Assembly (NCBI GenBank): GCA_027574665.1
Contig: CM050655.1
Span: forward strand, 7,249,170 to 7,313,169
Length of the DNA stretch: 64,000 bases
Direction: 5' to 3'
From: Rhynochetos jubatus
Taxonomy: Eukaryota > Chordata > Aves > Eurypygiformes > Rhynochetidae
Of the stretch, positions 37,501-50,200 are shown one piece after another. Each line of letters starts with the position of its first letter. The first letter of the stretch is position 1. The notes below the pieces were generated by a model. The model ran no database searches, was not told the origin of the DNA, and was given only the letters and a program-made list of their open reading frames with translations. The position numbers and the translations under genes are program-made.

Positions 37501-40500
37501 AAGCGGATAGATAAACCCATCCCCAGTGGTTGCCTGAGAGAAAGAAGGGCAGTTGTACCACAGGGTTACTACAGCCATTAGCATTTTTGCCAGTTGATGA
37601 GAAAGCATTTCATACTGCAACGTGTGCGGTCAGCAGAACATAAGCATTAACTTATTGCCTGTCTGATTTTCATCTTTCATTTCAATGTTCTGAATTATTA
37701 ATCTCAATCCAGCCGCTAGTTTAACTTTTTTTTCCTCAAGTCTTTATAAAATGCTACATCTTTATATAATCTAAAAAAGTTGAGGGCTCTGAAGCAGTAC
37801 CCTCCTAAGCACATCAATGAACACAGGCTACTGGAAGTGCAAAAAAATGAGCTTTTCCACATGTAGTTACCATTCGGCACCAGCAGAACTGCAGAACCAC
37901 TGCTGCAGAGAGACACATACTGTCAGCTCTGCGGTGCCTGCAGGATAAAGCAGTGTTCTGGGGAGGCAGAGGGAAGCGTACCACGCCAAGGGCAGTGGGC
38001 AGATGCAGCCCTTTGCAGTAGCTGAGAAGCAGACAGAGGCAGACGCCTGCTCAGAGCATCCTTCTGTCAAACCTATGGGTTTGTCCACCAAAGGCAGGCC
38101 AAGGCTGTGGTGACAGCCACCGCACCTGCGGACACCGGAGCAAGGCTCACTGTGCTGGAGAGATTGCAACTCCTTCTTCCACTGGAGGCCTTTGGGTTTA
38201 TAAATATTACAAGCATGCTTCTCTCTGATTTTGGAAGTAACCCCTAGTAATTCTGCAAAAGCCTTTCACAGGACCACTCTTGTAAATTTGACCAAAGGGG
38301 CTGGGACAGTCTGTGCTGGGTCAGGAGAGGCAGTCTGAGATTTATCTGTTCGAGACTGCACTAAGGCCTTAGCTTTAGGGAGCAAAGACATGTGGCTGGG
38401 CAGAGAGGAAGCTTAAGCTGCATTCAGTGTTGCTGTTGCTAGAACATTTCAACACTTGAAAAAAATTGGTTACCCTCTCACTGTTTTAAAGGTTTGAAAG
38501 TCATCATTGCTGAATGGGATTACTTCTTTATTTATTGATCTATTCTACAGATTAGCCCAAACCAAACTAAGTACATACATTTAATTCCAGAGGAAAAAAC
38601 ATGACATGCCTGGGGGGAAAAAAACAAAAGAGCGTGTTTACCTTGACTCTGCAATTTGAAAAAGCAAACTCGAGGAGAGTGATTAAAAGCACCTGAAACA
38701 GGAAGTGTGCCCTTTAAATACCAACTTCTAATTGCAGTGATGTGAATATGTAAATCTAATTATGCACATTTAAGGATCAGGTACTTTATTAAAACTGCCT
38801 TGATATAAATTGCACAATCAGTTCTTTTATTACGAACGATGATCGATTTCCATTCTGGTATTTGTTACTAATAACTTACAATCAGAGACTCACCATTTCT
38901 CTAGGCACCGCATGAACGGCTTTACAGCTAGTGCTCAGCTCCAGCTTACGTGTGATGCCAGATTAATGCAGTCCATGACAGGACTAAAAAAGAGCTTAAT
39001 TTTAGCCGTTCAGAATAATATTTCTTAAATGGCAAGATACAATCCGATTACATGAAATTTCCAATAATTTTGCCCTTCTTTGTAAGCCGGCCCAAACATC
39101 TTTATTGCAGTTAATTACAGCCCACTCTTCAGTTGACCAAGAGCCTGTGTCTGACAACTGAGGAGAGCAGCCCTTGGTTTTGGCTGAACCGCAGCCACCT
39201 CCTGCATGCAATGAGTGTACAGGCACACCCATTCCCAGCTGCCTTCCCAGCTCAGAGGGCAGCACTTTGCAGAAGCCAAGCAACCGCCTTGTGCTCCTCT
39301 TCAGAAGACATCGATGCACAGGGTAGCTCAAGCAGAGCAAAGGAGACACCGTATAATTTTAGCCAACCGGTTACAGGACTATGCTCCGTATCTGCCTTAC
39401 AGAAAAGCCCAACGCATCTGGCTCGGAATCTGCCTGTTAATCTTTCCCAAGTATTGAGGTGCGAGAGATCTGTGCCAAGAAATGTTCAAATGAACTGTTT
39501 ATTTTCCAACACTTACTACTGTGTCTCTCCATTTCCTTCACCTGCAAATTTTTGCAACTTAAAAAGAATATTCCGTATATTGAAGTCCATGGTAAAGCCC
39601 CAGTACTGAAGAGGTGGCATGAGGATTTGCGCTTTTACTGTGACTGACATGTGCAGAACCTGTACATGCCAGAAGAAACACACTCTAAAATATCACAAGT
39701 AAAAAGGCAGAGAACACAAATTTACTATTCATTGTACTTAAAACTTCCACTTGTCGGGCCAGGACTGGCTTTTGGATTCTGAGCGTTTTCTCTTTGGCAA
39801 CACTGAATAAAGGTAAATTAATCAAGCTGAAGGAATATCTCACATGAGACCAAGACTAATGTGCATACTATAATGAGGGGGAAAATATTTAAACAGCAAT
39901 GAAAAAGGTGAATTGTATTTATTTCACGTTTGGAGGGAAAAATCAGGTCCATCTTGATTCAATCTAAACATTTTGCCCACCTCAGAAGTAAAGGTTTAAG
40001 GGCAACCTTTCTAAAAGTTAAAAGGAAAAGATTTCACAGACCGTTAAGCTTCATCTTCTGAACATCTTTTCCAGAACACTACACTAGTAATATTGAAATC
40101 CTCAACTTTCTCTTTCACTGAATTAATTACTGGTCATATTTCAAGCATCCATGCATAGTACTCTGAATCGCAAGTGCTCAATACAGTTCTACAATCATTT
40201 ACATGAACAATTCATCTTTTAGAGTCAAGTTCAATTTTATACAGAAGTACTCATTCTCACACTGTTATTTAACAATCAGAGCCCACATGAAAAAAGTGGA
40301 GTGAACGTGAAACAAGTTTTATTATTGTTTTTGACAGCTGATCTACAGATGCAGTTACCATGCACATTTCTAAAGAGGGGGCAGAATTGTAGTGAGACGA
40401 CTCACCAGTGCGCTTGGTGTGGGGTTTCCTCTTCATACCCCAGGAATAGAGGGTGATTAAGAGAAATGGAGAAGAGACCAGAATCAAGACGGGAAACATG

Positions 40501-43500
40501 AAACACGCAAGGTCCTAGTTTTCGGTAAGGAACAAAGTCCCACACAAAACCCAGGCTTTACCTCTCCAACTGCAAGGCATTAATATCGTGTTGAAGAACT
40601 ACAGCACTCAGAAAACAATGGGACAGCAAAAGAAAAACACCAGGTGGAACGTGCAGGCACAGCACTGAGACCCCCCCAGAAACTTGCACACCCTTTCCAG
40701 AGTTTCAGAACCTTTGGCTCAAAACTCGCTGTGGATAAAGGAGCAGGGCAATGTCTAGAAGTCTGCCCTTCGCATTGGCTCCACTTCCCAGTCAAGAAAG
40801 GGAAAGCTGTATTTGTATTTCTACATTACCTTCAAATCTTCAGAGGCTTCCTGGCAGAAGCGGACACAGGCATTGGCAAGTCTCCCCTCCTGCCGTGGCT
40901 TCTGCTCCACTACGGAGCCTACGCTTGTCTTGTCCCCCATGGGCAAGAGGGAACGGACGCACTGGCAGCTACTGGGATAGTGGTCCGTGACCGCAAAGCT
41001 GAAGTCTCTTGAAGGTCCTCAACTTTGTAGGAATTTTTAGGCTATGGCAGAACTGGGTAGGATTTTGCAAGGAGGTCATTACTGGGAGGTTTTAGTACTC
41101 TCACTCCACCCACACCTGAGGAAGGTAAGAGTTTGGTTCTTTCTGGTCCTTCTCTTATCTCAGCAGCTTAGAAATAAAAATAACTGGAAATTACAGATGT
41201 CAGGTCAAGAGGGGAAAACCATTCTGACTAGGCCATCAGTACCTCTGAAATAACATGCTAGAGTTTGTAAGTTTAAATACCTGAGGCAAGACAAAACCCC
41301 AACCAACAGCCCTGCTTAGCTCACGGTTTATCTTTAAAACACTGTACTGACAAATTCCTTCCTAACTCATACAGAGGGCAGAAACTACCCTACAAATTAC
41401 TGCAGCACTGAAGAAGTCGGCTCGTACTGACAGGACGTATCATTTCTACATACATCCAAGTTTGCATCCTACACCTGCAAAAGACACAGGCTGCTGGAGG
41501 TCAGCTTTGGCTTACGTCTGCTCCTGCAGTCTCAGGGCAAGATGGTCTGTGCGAATCCAGGTGCAGATGAGAACATTGCTGCTCTGGTCCCCCACTCCGG
41601 TCCGTGATACTCAGGCCCTTCAGAGACAAGGCTCCCCCTCATCAGCAACAGAGATTTTGGTTGGAAAGGTGTGGGCAGAGCGGATCAGGATAGAAATAGG
41701 AACTGAGGTCTGAAGCATTGACTATACTTGGCAACCTTGACTGCAACAAAGACGGGTCAGGCGGAAAAAAAGGCAGAGCACAGTTTTGCTCCATGCAGAA
41801 CTGTAAAAGAGATTTCAGTGGAAAGTCTTTTAGGTGCCTCACGTATGCCCTCAGCCAGGGCTCAGGGTTTGCTCCCAGCGGCTTGTTCCTGAGAGCAGCC
41901 AGCTCAGCAGTTTCACACAGCTCCCACATCTCAAAGCTCCTCCCGCCTTTCTCCCCGACCTTCAGACTGGTGCGCTGCCACCATGTTGACATACCTCTAA
42001 TTTAAATTCCTACCCAAACTGATTGTGATATTCCCACTTCACTGCCCTTGAATGCAGCCGAATGAAGACACCAGGGTAACAAATGGGCTACCGTATTAAC
42101 AGTGATGTATCTCCCCGTTCCACAGAGCCACCATCAAACTAATTTTCATTTGGAAGTCATACTGTCACTAGACTTCACTGCCATTAAGAATCAGTTAAAC
42201 ATTAATTAATAGGCATTTAAACTTTTACTAGGGCATGTTTAGTGAAAAATTCTCCATTGGCAGAATAGTAATTGGCTTTCTAAATTTCACAGATCCCTTA
42301 AAAATGATCTTTTCTATCTGCATGCCCCATTGCTCCACCATTTTAATGTACAGTTCATTTGGTAATCATGTACAGACAGACAGACAACTAATCTATTTCT
42401 TCTGACACGTTGTTTTAAAATCCTATTTAATATGATCTGTTCCTAACAGAATCAAGAATTTAGCAGGAGAAAAAAAAGTTTAAAAAGTAAATCGAAACAT
42501 TTATCAGCCTTAAAAGAAACACAAGAAAAGATTGTTAATATTCAGAAACTCACTGACATTCCAATAGAAATAGTCATTTCCAAGCACTCTCTCCAGGAGT
42601 GAAAACTTAATGGAAAATTTAAGTCTGCTGTTCCCTGCTTCATGCTACTGTATCTCCTCATTTTAAAAAAAGAATCAATACAGGCTATTAATCATTTCAC
42701 CTCATGTCCAGAGACTGTGAATGCCTTAAAAGGTGAGCTGTAAAGGTCTGAGAAAAAAGAAAGAGAGAAAAAAAGCAAAATTGCTATATAAACACACCAT
42801 AATTAGGAGACAGATATTTCAAACTGATGTTTAAATTATACACTGTCTGTCACCTTCTTTTTACAGATCTCAACCTCCTCAGTCAGTTGAAACACACAGC
42901 CACACATGAGAATGATTATTTCTATACCCTTACTGACCAGCCCAGGAGCAAAGCAAAGGAAGACAGGATTTTATTCAACAATCTAGAGCTCTTCCTTACC
43001 CTTGTAATCTTTTTTTTTCCCCTTGGCTTTTATATGTAGGAAATAAAAATAAAGAGACTCATAAAACACTGAATAAAAGCCAGCTTCCTTTCACCTACTT
43101 GCAGACTCCCTTCTCCAGGATCACTCACTCAAGCTGCTCCCTGTGGCAACTGGGTGCATGTTGGTTCACCTCAGCTGAGCGCAGAGCTGACCGAAAGTGG
43201 ATCGGCAGCTTGACAAGCCAGGAGGGGAAATGCCGTTCTGCACCATGCCAACGTGCTGCTCATCTCAGTTACTGGCCACTCCATCTACATGTTACACCGG
43301 GACTGGGACATCAGGCCTGTCACGGCAGCTCTGAGTAGATCCTTGGGTAAGGTAGATTGTACCGACTCCACTGAGCACAGGGTAGTTATACCACTTCAGA
43401 CCACATGGGTATTTTCATTAAAAACAACAATAATTAAAAGATTTCTTTTTAGCCTCACGCCATCTGTCAGTCTGTAAGCGTGTGGCCACACAAACACTAA

Positions 43501-46500
43501 CCCAGACCATGTGGGATAAGACAATGTATTTCACCTCAGAATTGTGCACCACCAATTGAGACACGACCAGGTGACAAACACCGCTGCTGAGGAGACCCTC
43601 AGAGATCTCCCAGCAAATGCTTTACAAGTGTTTTGCCAAAAGAACAACCCCTGCTCCTATAATGTTGTATTCTCTGAAATTGCAACCAGATCAACATGAA
43701 ACCTTAAAATAACTGGATTTGTACATGCTGGCCTCTTCTAAATTTCAACACAAAACCTACTTAATACCAATGGGAAAGAAAAGCCCACACCACTGAAAAG
43801 GCGACCAGCATATTCACAGAGACATCATGACCTCATCACAGCAGCATCTTTAATTTATTGCTCCCTTTACTTCTCATGTAATGCCAGCAAATTAAAGCCT
43901 TCACATTTTAAACAATTATTGATTTGCCTGATTTATGAATAAAGAGAAAGCTAAGTAGTGTTATTTGGGCCAACCAAATCTGGGCTTTAGCTGGTAATGC
44001 TTCTAATACAGGCAAAGCCTGCCCTCTAGAGACTTGCTGTCCCTGGGTCAGAGAAACCCATCTGCATTAACTGACTTTACTCGGTATTTACCAAAGAAAA
44101 GTGAACTTAGGGGATTGCTTTAGTTCTTTCTCAGATCAATTGAAAATTACATATTTTTCAGTTAGAAGTATTTGAGCCTTTGAGCTAGAAAAAAGTTTTC
44201 ACATTCAGGGATAAATCACAATGAATTCCTAGCTGCATGAGAAGGGACACGGGCAAAATCCAGCACAGGAATCTGAATGTGATGCTTTAGTACCACTGGA
44301 GCTGCCTCTGCAAAAGAACAAAAGGAACTGCCTCCCTGAGACACCCCAAAGCCCATGCCGAGCCACCATCCGCTCTCCAGCAGGCAGATGTATGAAAAGA
44401 AGGCATAAAATTCCCACGAATACAGAAGTTTTATGCGTGGCAGCTGAACACTGCTGGCACGCAGTCTCAGTGACAGCACTTGCTGCAATGCACACCTGTA
44501 TTATGACTCTGGTTATTACACTGACTACGTAAACCAACGGTGCTCAGTCCCACCTGGAGCTGCTGGCTGCACGGGAGAAGCATGTGTCCCGCTCTAGGAC
44601 AGAGCAACCTTGGGTTGTCCCCTATGAGAGAAGGGAGGGAAAGACAGAGGAATAAAGGGATCCTTGCTGTGTCCTTTCACCACTGTACCCTTCTTTGTCA
44701 GAGTAGCAAGTTCAGTTCTGTCCACGTTGGCAGCAACACATGGGACACAGCAGCACAGAGAGGAACCTCCTTCACCATGTATGTAGTGATGCATATTGTA
44801 CTGCTTGGGTAAGGCACAGTCTGACCCAAGAAGAGATCACAGATGAAAGCCATTGTCTGAGCTCATGTTGTCTTTGGGGTGTTTCAGACACCCCTTCAGG
44901 ATCCAAGGCAGAGTACTCTACAAAACAGCGCAGGGTACTTTTTAACCCTGAAGTACTTTACAAAAAACGGCAGGCCAGATTCTCAGGTCACTTCAGGAAA
45001 CATACTCAATTTGCCAACAGAAGCCTCCTGGCCATGGTTCAAGCCACCTGGATACTCATACTCCAGCACTGGTCCACCTCTACGCTTTTCTAGACCTCTC
45101 AGGCAGTCACACTGTAAGGCAAAAGTGGCACATGGCAAAAGAAGAGAAGGTTTTTTCCAAGGAAGTCATATTAGCCAGTCCTAGAATTTCAACACCCCAC
45201 CATAAAGGGTATGAAAAAATCTTGGGGTATCTTCATACAACAGCCTGAAATCTTACGCTTTGATCTGGGACAGCCCATGCAGTGGGGAGAAGCAGAAACC
45301 AGCGTGTTGCCCAAGGTAACTTACCTTCTTCCTCTGCCTGGACTCGGTTCTTCACCCTAGCTGGTTTGCAGAGCAGGGAACTAAGCTCCAGGTTGGCATG
45401 GGAGGGAGCAATGGTGTGGGCTTTCCTTACAGAGAGCCGGCAATTTGCAGTAACTGTCAGAATGTGGAAGGAGCAAGTATTTGGCAGAAAGCAGAGGAGA
45501 GGTATTTGTGGCAAATGACAGTGAAGGTTCAGGGCTAGGCAGACAGATGGAGGCTTACATCAGTGAGAATAGGCAGAAAATAAGAGCATCTTAGTGGCAT
45601 ATTTAATTTCCGTATGCTTGTTCTTTTAGGCAACAACCTGAGCAGCTGCATTCATTTCATGCACAGACATCTCTAAGGATCCTCTCATATATGGAAATCA
45701 CTGAAATCACAAATGAAATACATCTGTCTCCCTGATGCACTGCAAGAGCCTCTTCACTAGGCACATCCACACAGCACAGCAGACAGAGAAAAAATATGCA
45801 ACAATGCACAGAAAAAATGCTTGATTGTGTTCCTCTGAGCCTCACAGGAAACTTTAAATAATCACTGTTATTTAAAGAGAAAATGTAATTAAACCACTTG
45901 GGGTGGACAGAGCCCTGATCTGATGGAAGGAGGGCTATGCAGCCGCAGCAGCCGAGCACCGTATGGGAAAGTACGTTTGCAGACAAGCTGTTAGACAGAC
46001 CTGAATTCCCCCTACCTACTTCTCTTTACTGGGTAAATATATTCCTGAAACCTTCCCCAGATGTCATCATCACTTTCTGGAAATCCTCACAAAGGTGCAA
46101 AAGGATCTTCTAATGACCAAAGGAATTAAAAATCTCACTTCTACTTTTCGTCCAGCAGACAGCACGACTGACACGGTACCTGCTTCCTGCCACAGGGAAC
46201 CACGTCAGATGAAGTAGCCAAGCACTTTCTGTCTTGCACAGCTCAGCTGATAAAAACCAGACAGAACACAGTGCCAGGCAATACAGATGCAGACCACTTG
46301 CCTCATTACTGTACCTGTACAGGTAATAATATTAGCTATTCTAGTTTTATTCCTTGTAACAATCTTTTCTGTCTATTTTGGGAGCTAGAAAATTTCAACT
46401 GCATTAATACGCTTCAGTCCCCAGCCTCATCAGAAAATGTTTGTGTTGCTCAGACAGAATATGAATCATGGAAAAGGACTAACGTAGCTCTCACTTCTAC

Positions 46501-47267
46501 GTACTACTGTGAGAGGCACAAAGCACCAACAATCTGAAATGCACACTTAATTTACGTTTGGGTGAAAGGGAACAGCACATACAAATCAACTGCCTTTTTA
46601 AGGTGCTTTTGTACCTTAATGTCAACTTAGTAGATGTCATTTGATGACATCTCCCTTGCTGCTGAAAAGGCCACCTTGTAAGACACAATGACGCTGCACT
46701 TCGAAGATCTGAACAGTAAGATACGGTGACGTGAAAACAAAGACATGTTGTGTTCATCTAATCCTTGCACTTCCCATCCTACTTGGATTGCAGTATGGGG
46801 CCGTGCTGCAGGAATAATCGTGCGTCCGGTGCCATGGGTTACTGAGCAAGTCCTGGTCTTCCCTAACGTGTGGAATCTGTCTTTCCTTCTTGACTCACTT
46901 GAATGTCTATGAACACTCCATATCAGGCTAGCAGTTCTACAGCATTTCCAAAACTGCTGACAATGTGAACTGGTAAAATAGCAGCGTGATTAAACCTGAG
47001 AACATTCTTATTGGACAATTTCAGATGAACTATCACTTCTGTTCTAGTTGCTGAACATTTTATATGCTGTGGTGCTGCTGAAAGGGTTAAATAATTACTA
47101 CATCTAGATGAAATCTGTAAGAAAAATGTGATGGTTTAATTCTTCCTGAACATTTTAAGTGACACATTTGCATTAAAGAGAAGTTTCAGGAATCGGCTTC
47201 CAAAACTGCATTTTTAATACAAAATCTTTTCCACTGAAAATTTTCTATGGGAGCACAGTACGAGTTG
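37501..47267. other. Unannotated non-coding stretch
   Basis: No convincing gene is seen over nearly 10 kb. The visible items are a GA-rich tract at 42750-42774, AT-rich blocks with homeodomain-type words (about 38690-38900, 42120-42240 and 43850-43960), and a 116-codon ATG-initiated minus-strand frame at 41642-41992 of unknown meaning. No CR1 is recognised. Confidence 0.5.
42750..42774 (+). repeat. Short GA-rich tract
   Basis: This is a 25-base uninterrupted purine stretch of A and G (AGAAAAAAGAAAGAGAG core). It is low complexity, with no other signal. Confidence 0.8.
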
Positions 47268-47279
47268 TTTTTTTTTTTT
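47268..47279 (+). repeat. T12 homopolymer
   Basis: Twelve consecutive T (equivalent to a minus-strand A-run). No transposon body ending in a poly(A) is visible on either side. Confidence 0.95.
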
Positions 47280-50200
47280 GTTATTCTAGTTTACACACAG
47301 AAAACGGCTTTATAAAGCTGCTGTTAAAATCTCTCAGAGATGCAAACTAATTAAGAGACTGCATCCAGCAGGTCAGGCACAGTGGCAGACTTGGATGGGT
47401 AGAAAAAGCTTTGCCCTCTTCCGTGCGACTTCTCCAATACTATTTGTCTACAGTGTGAAAATTAGCTATTTTACTCCAGAACCTGGGGGGGGGAAGCAGG
47501 CACAACCACCCTCCACATACCCTATTTGCAGCTGCTGCCACCGAATCATGAATAGTACTAATAACTTAGAGATAAGCAAACCCTCCAGGTGAAGGAATTA
47601 AAATGGTTCTTCCTCACTCTGCTGAGCTTGGATCAGTGGGCCAAACACTCAAGGGAACATTGCAAGTGGGTTATATACCAACCAAAAAGCCAGCAAAGCT
47701 CAACTGCTTCTTAAAGTAATGGATACGTGAACTTAAAATTTTGAAAAATTACTTTCAATGAAGTACTCTTTCCAGATTTTAAAGGGAGAAACTTAAAAAA
47801 TTTTGGTAGGCGCATTTCTCAAGTTTGATTGCATCTATGAATAGGAATAATAAGAATAGGAAATAACAGGCATGAAGCCTGTTTAATCAAATCAGAACTT
47901 CTAAGTCTGAAAACAAACATATGTTCTTCAGACAGTGACTGTTAGGTGCAGATCTAGAGAAAAGAATCTCAGGAACCCTCCCAGCTAACACAGAGCTCAA
48001 ACTCAGGCATTACATTCCCTTTATTAAACTGATTTTTCACCTTAACTATACGTGGATAAGGGGATTTACCAGTGGAGGAATCATGAGCTGTTTTGCTACT
48101 TTGAAGCAGAGACTTGTGGAAAACCAGCAGCAGAGGGGGTTGACTGGAAGGGTATCTTTCCAAATGAATGTCATTCTGCATTTATGGTCAGCCGTAACAT
48201 TTCTTCCACCGCTGGTAAAGTTGCAGATGCCTTCCAACAAAAATCTGTATTTTTCATAATATTTGTAATTCAAACATAAAAATTTCTTCTGCCTGAGACA
48301 CAGTATATAGACTTGCCAGCTATGTTCAGCCTCTATTTCACACCTTTGCAGTAAAACAACAGAGGTTTAACCCACCAGAAGAAAATGCCTTGGTTCGGAG
48401 TTGGAGAACATTTGATAGCATCAAGGAAATACATCTGGCCATTTTCTCGAGTAACGTATGTCTGAGAATACCAAAAATGAAGACATTTGAGGCACTTCGT
48501 AATGAACCTTTTGCTCAAAAGCCGAATCTCAGAACGCAGCAAAGCCAAATGCTACCACCTGTTCACTGGCATCTTAAGAAGCCTTAAGTTCTGAATGCAC
48601 ATACAGCCACCAGCCCTTTCTGTCGCCAAGCCAGGCAGGGCAGAAGGAAAACCGACAAACGGGTCAATGACCCCTCCAACCCACTGCTCATCCCCTAGAG
48701 ACTCTCTCTCTAACCACCAGCTCTCTGAAAATGGTAAGAGAAAGGCAGAAGGGAGCACAAAGGAAGAGCAAAAGGCTCCAGTGGTGTACAAATCCTCTTG
48801 GCTTTTCATCTGATGCAGTTGGAGTAAACAGAAGGAAACGCTGATTACTATCAGCACACACAGCAACACTGCCACTACCACACCTACGCTGACGTCACAT
48901 GTTGTATGAAGCAAATCCATTAGAGCTCCTGCAGCCTGGTGGTGAATAAATCTAAGCTGCTGGTCCCATAGCCAAAGAATCCATAGTCCCACATTTCACA
49001 GCTGAAAGGTGCGTGACCGGAGCTTGGAGACACACTGGCAAAATGATCCATCCCTATCCAGATCAGTGGTACTTACCAGAGCAAGATACCAGGGACAGAA
49101 CCTCGTTAGAGCAGGTCAGACAGCAAAACTGGTTTGGGTTTTGACAACAAAATACAGCTTGTCTGTTCCGCAAAGGTAATGGATAATACAGGTGGCATTT
49201 CACCTTGACTGTTGTGGTAACAGTAACGTAACAGAAATTCATTCGGAACAGAAATCTTTCTGCTGGAATACAACGACATGTTAATTACACTGGGGTACTG
49301 AATTTGGATTCTATTGATCCTAAATGAGATTTTTAGGTCTAATTCACATCCCGTTCACGTAAAATGGGGAGACACTCTTTCGAAGGCACTGTACTTACAT
49401 GGGGTCAAACTGACAGAGGAAGAAAATCAAGCCATTGCAAGTGCAGGCTGGAGCCTGGGCAGATACTCAGCAAGCACAGGCCAGAGCAGATTCACTGCCT
49501 GCTGTATTTACAAAAAACCAGCAGAGACGCTATGGTTCAGTTCAACTGAAGCTGATTCACAGCAGTATCGATAGGCGGACATACGCTATGCTGGTGCCAT
49601 TGTCCAGTGGAAAAAACTGTAATTGGAAAATTTATTTTTTCTCATTTTAAATCTTTAATGTAAGATTGGAGGCACAGAATGAACATTAATTTATCATTAT
49701 GCATATGACGTATGATGTTTCTAAACTACTTCTGAGCTAACAAACTTATTCTGGGGAAAAAAATCCCAAAATTATTCTGTGGCATGATGAAAACTAAAGA
49801 GGGTTGGGGATGTTACTGAAAAGCATTAGAGCTTCCTTCCAGTACAAGCCTTTGAACACAGAGATCTTTCATGTTCTACAGACTCTAGGTCTGATTCTTC
49901 CCTTGCTGAAAATGACTTCACATGACAAGAATTAGGTAACAGAGTTACTCCTGTCTCACATGAAAGGGAAGGCAGTTTGGACACTGGAGTGAATGCTACC
50001 AGATACTCTGATCCTCTCAATGAGTTCTGAAGCGGTAGGGGAACAAATTGTCCCCATTTCCATACTACCTGGGAGTGCAAGTGTTCATTCTTACTGCTTC
50101 AGCCCCCGTGTATCCCAACCCAAAAGGGATGCTTCACAGGCTCCTAGAAGTCTCCTGTCTTTGTGAACTGCTTTTAAAGCAGTCTTATAAAAAAACTTCA

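Noticed and set aside
37349..37620. Two overlapping Phe/Leu/Pro/Ser-rich minus-strand frames resembling membrane proteins
   Set aside because: They are produced by the low-complexity polypurine tract on the opposite strand.
39133..39609. 158-codon plus-strand frame
   Set aside because: It opens at TTG, overlaps a 115-codon frame on the other strand, and has no recognisable domain or coding character.
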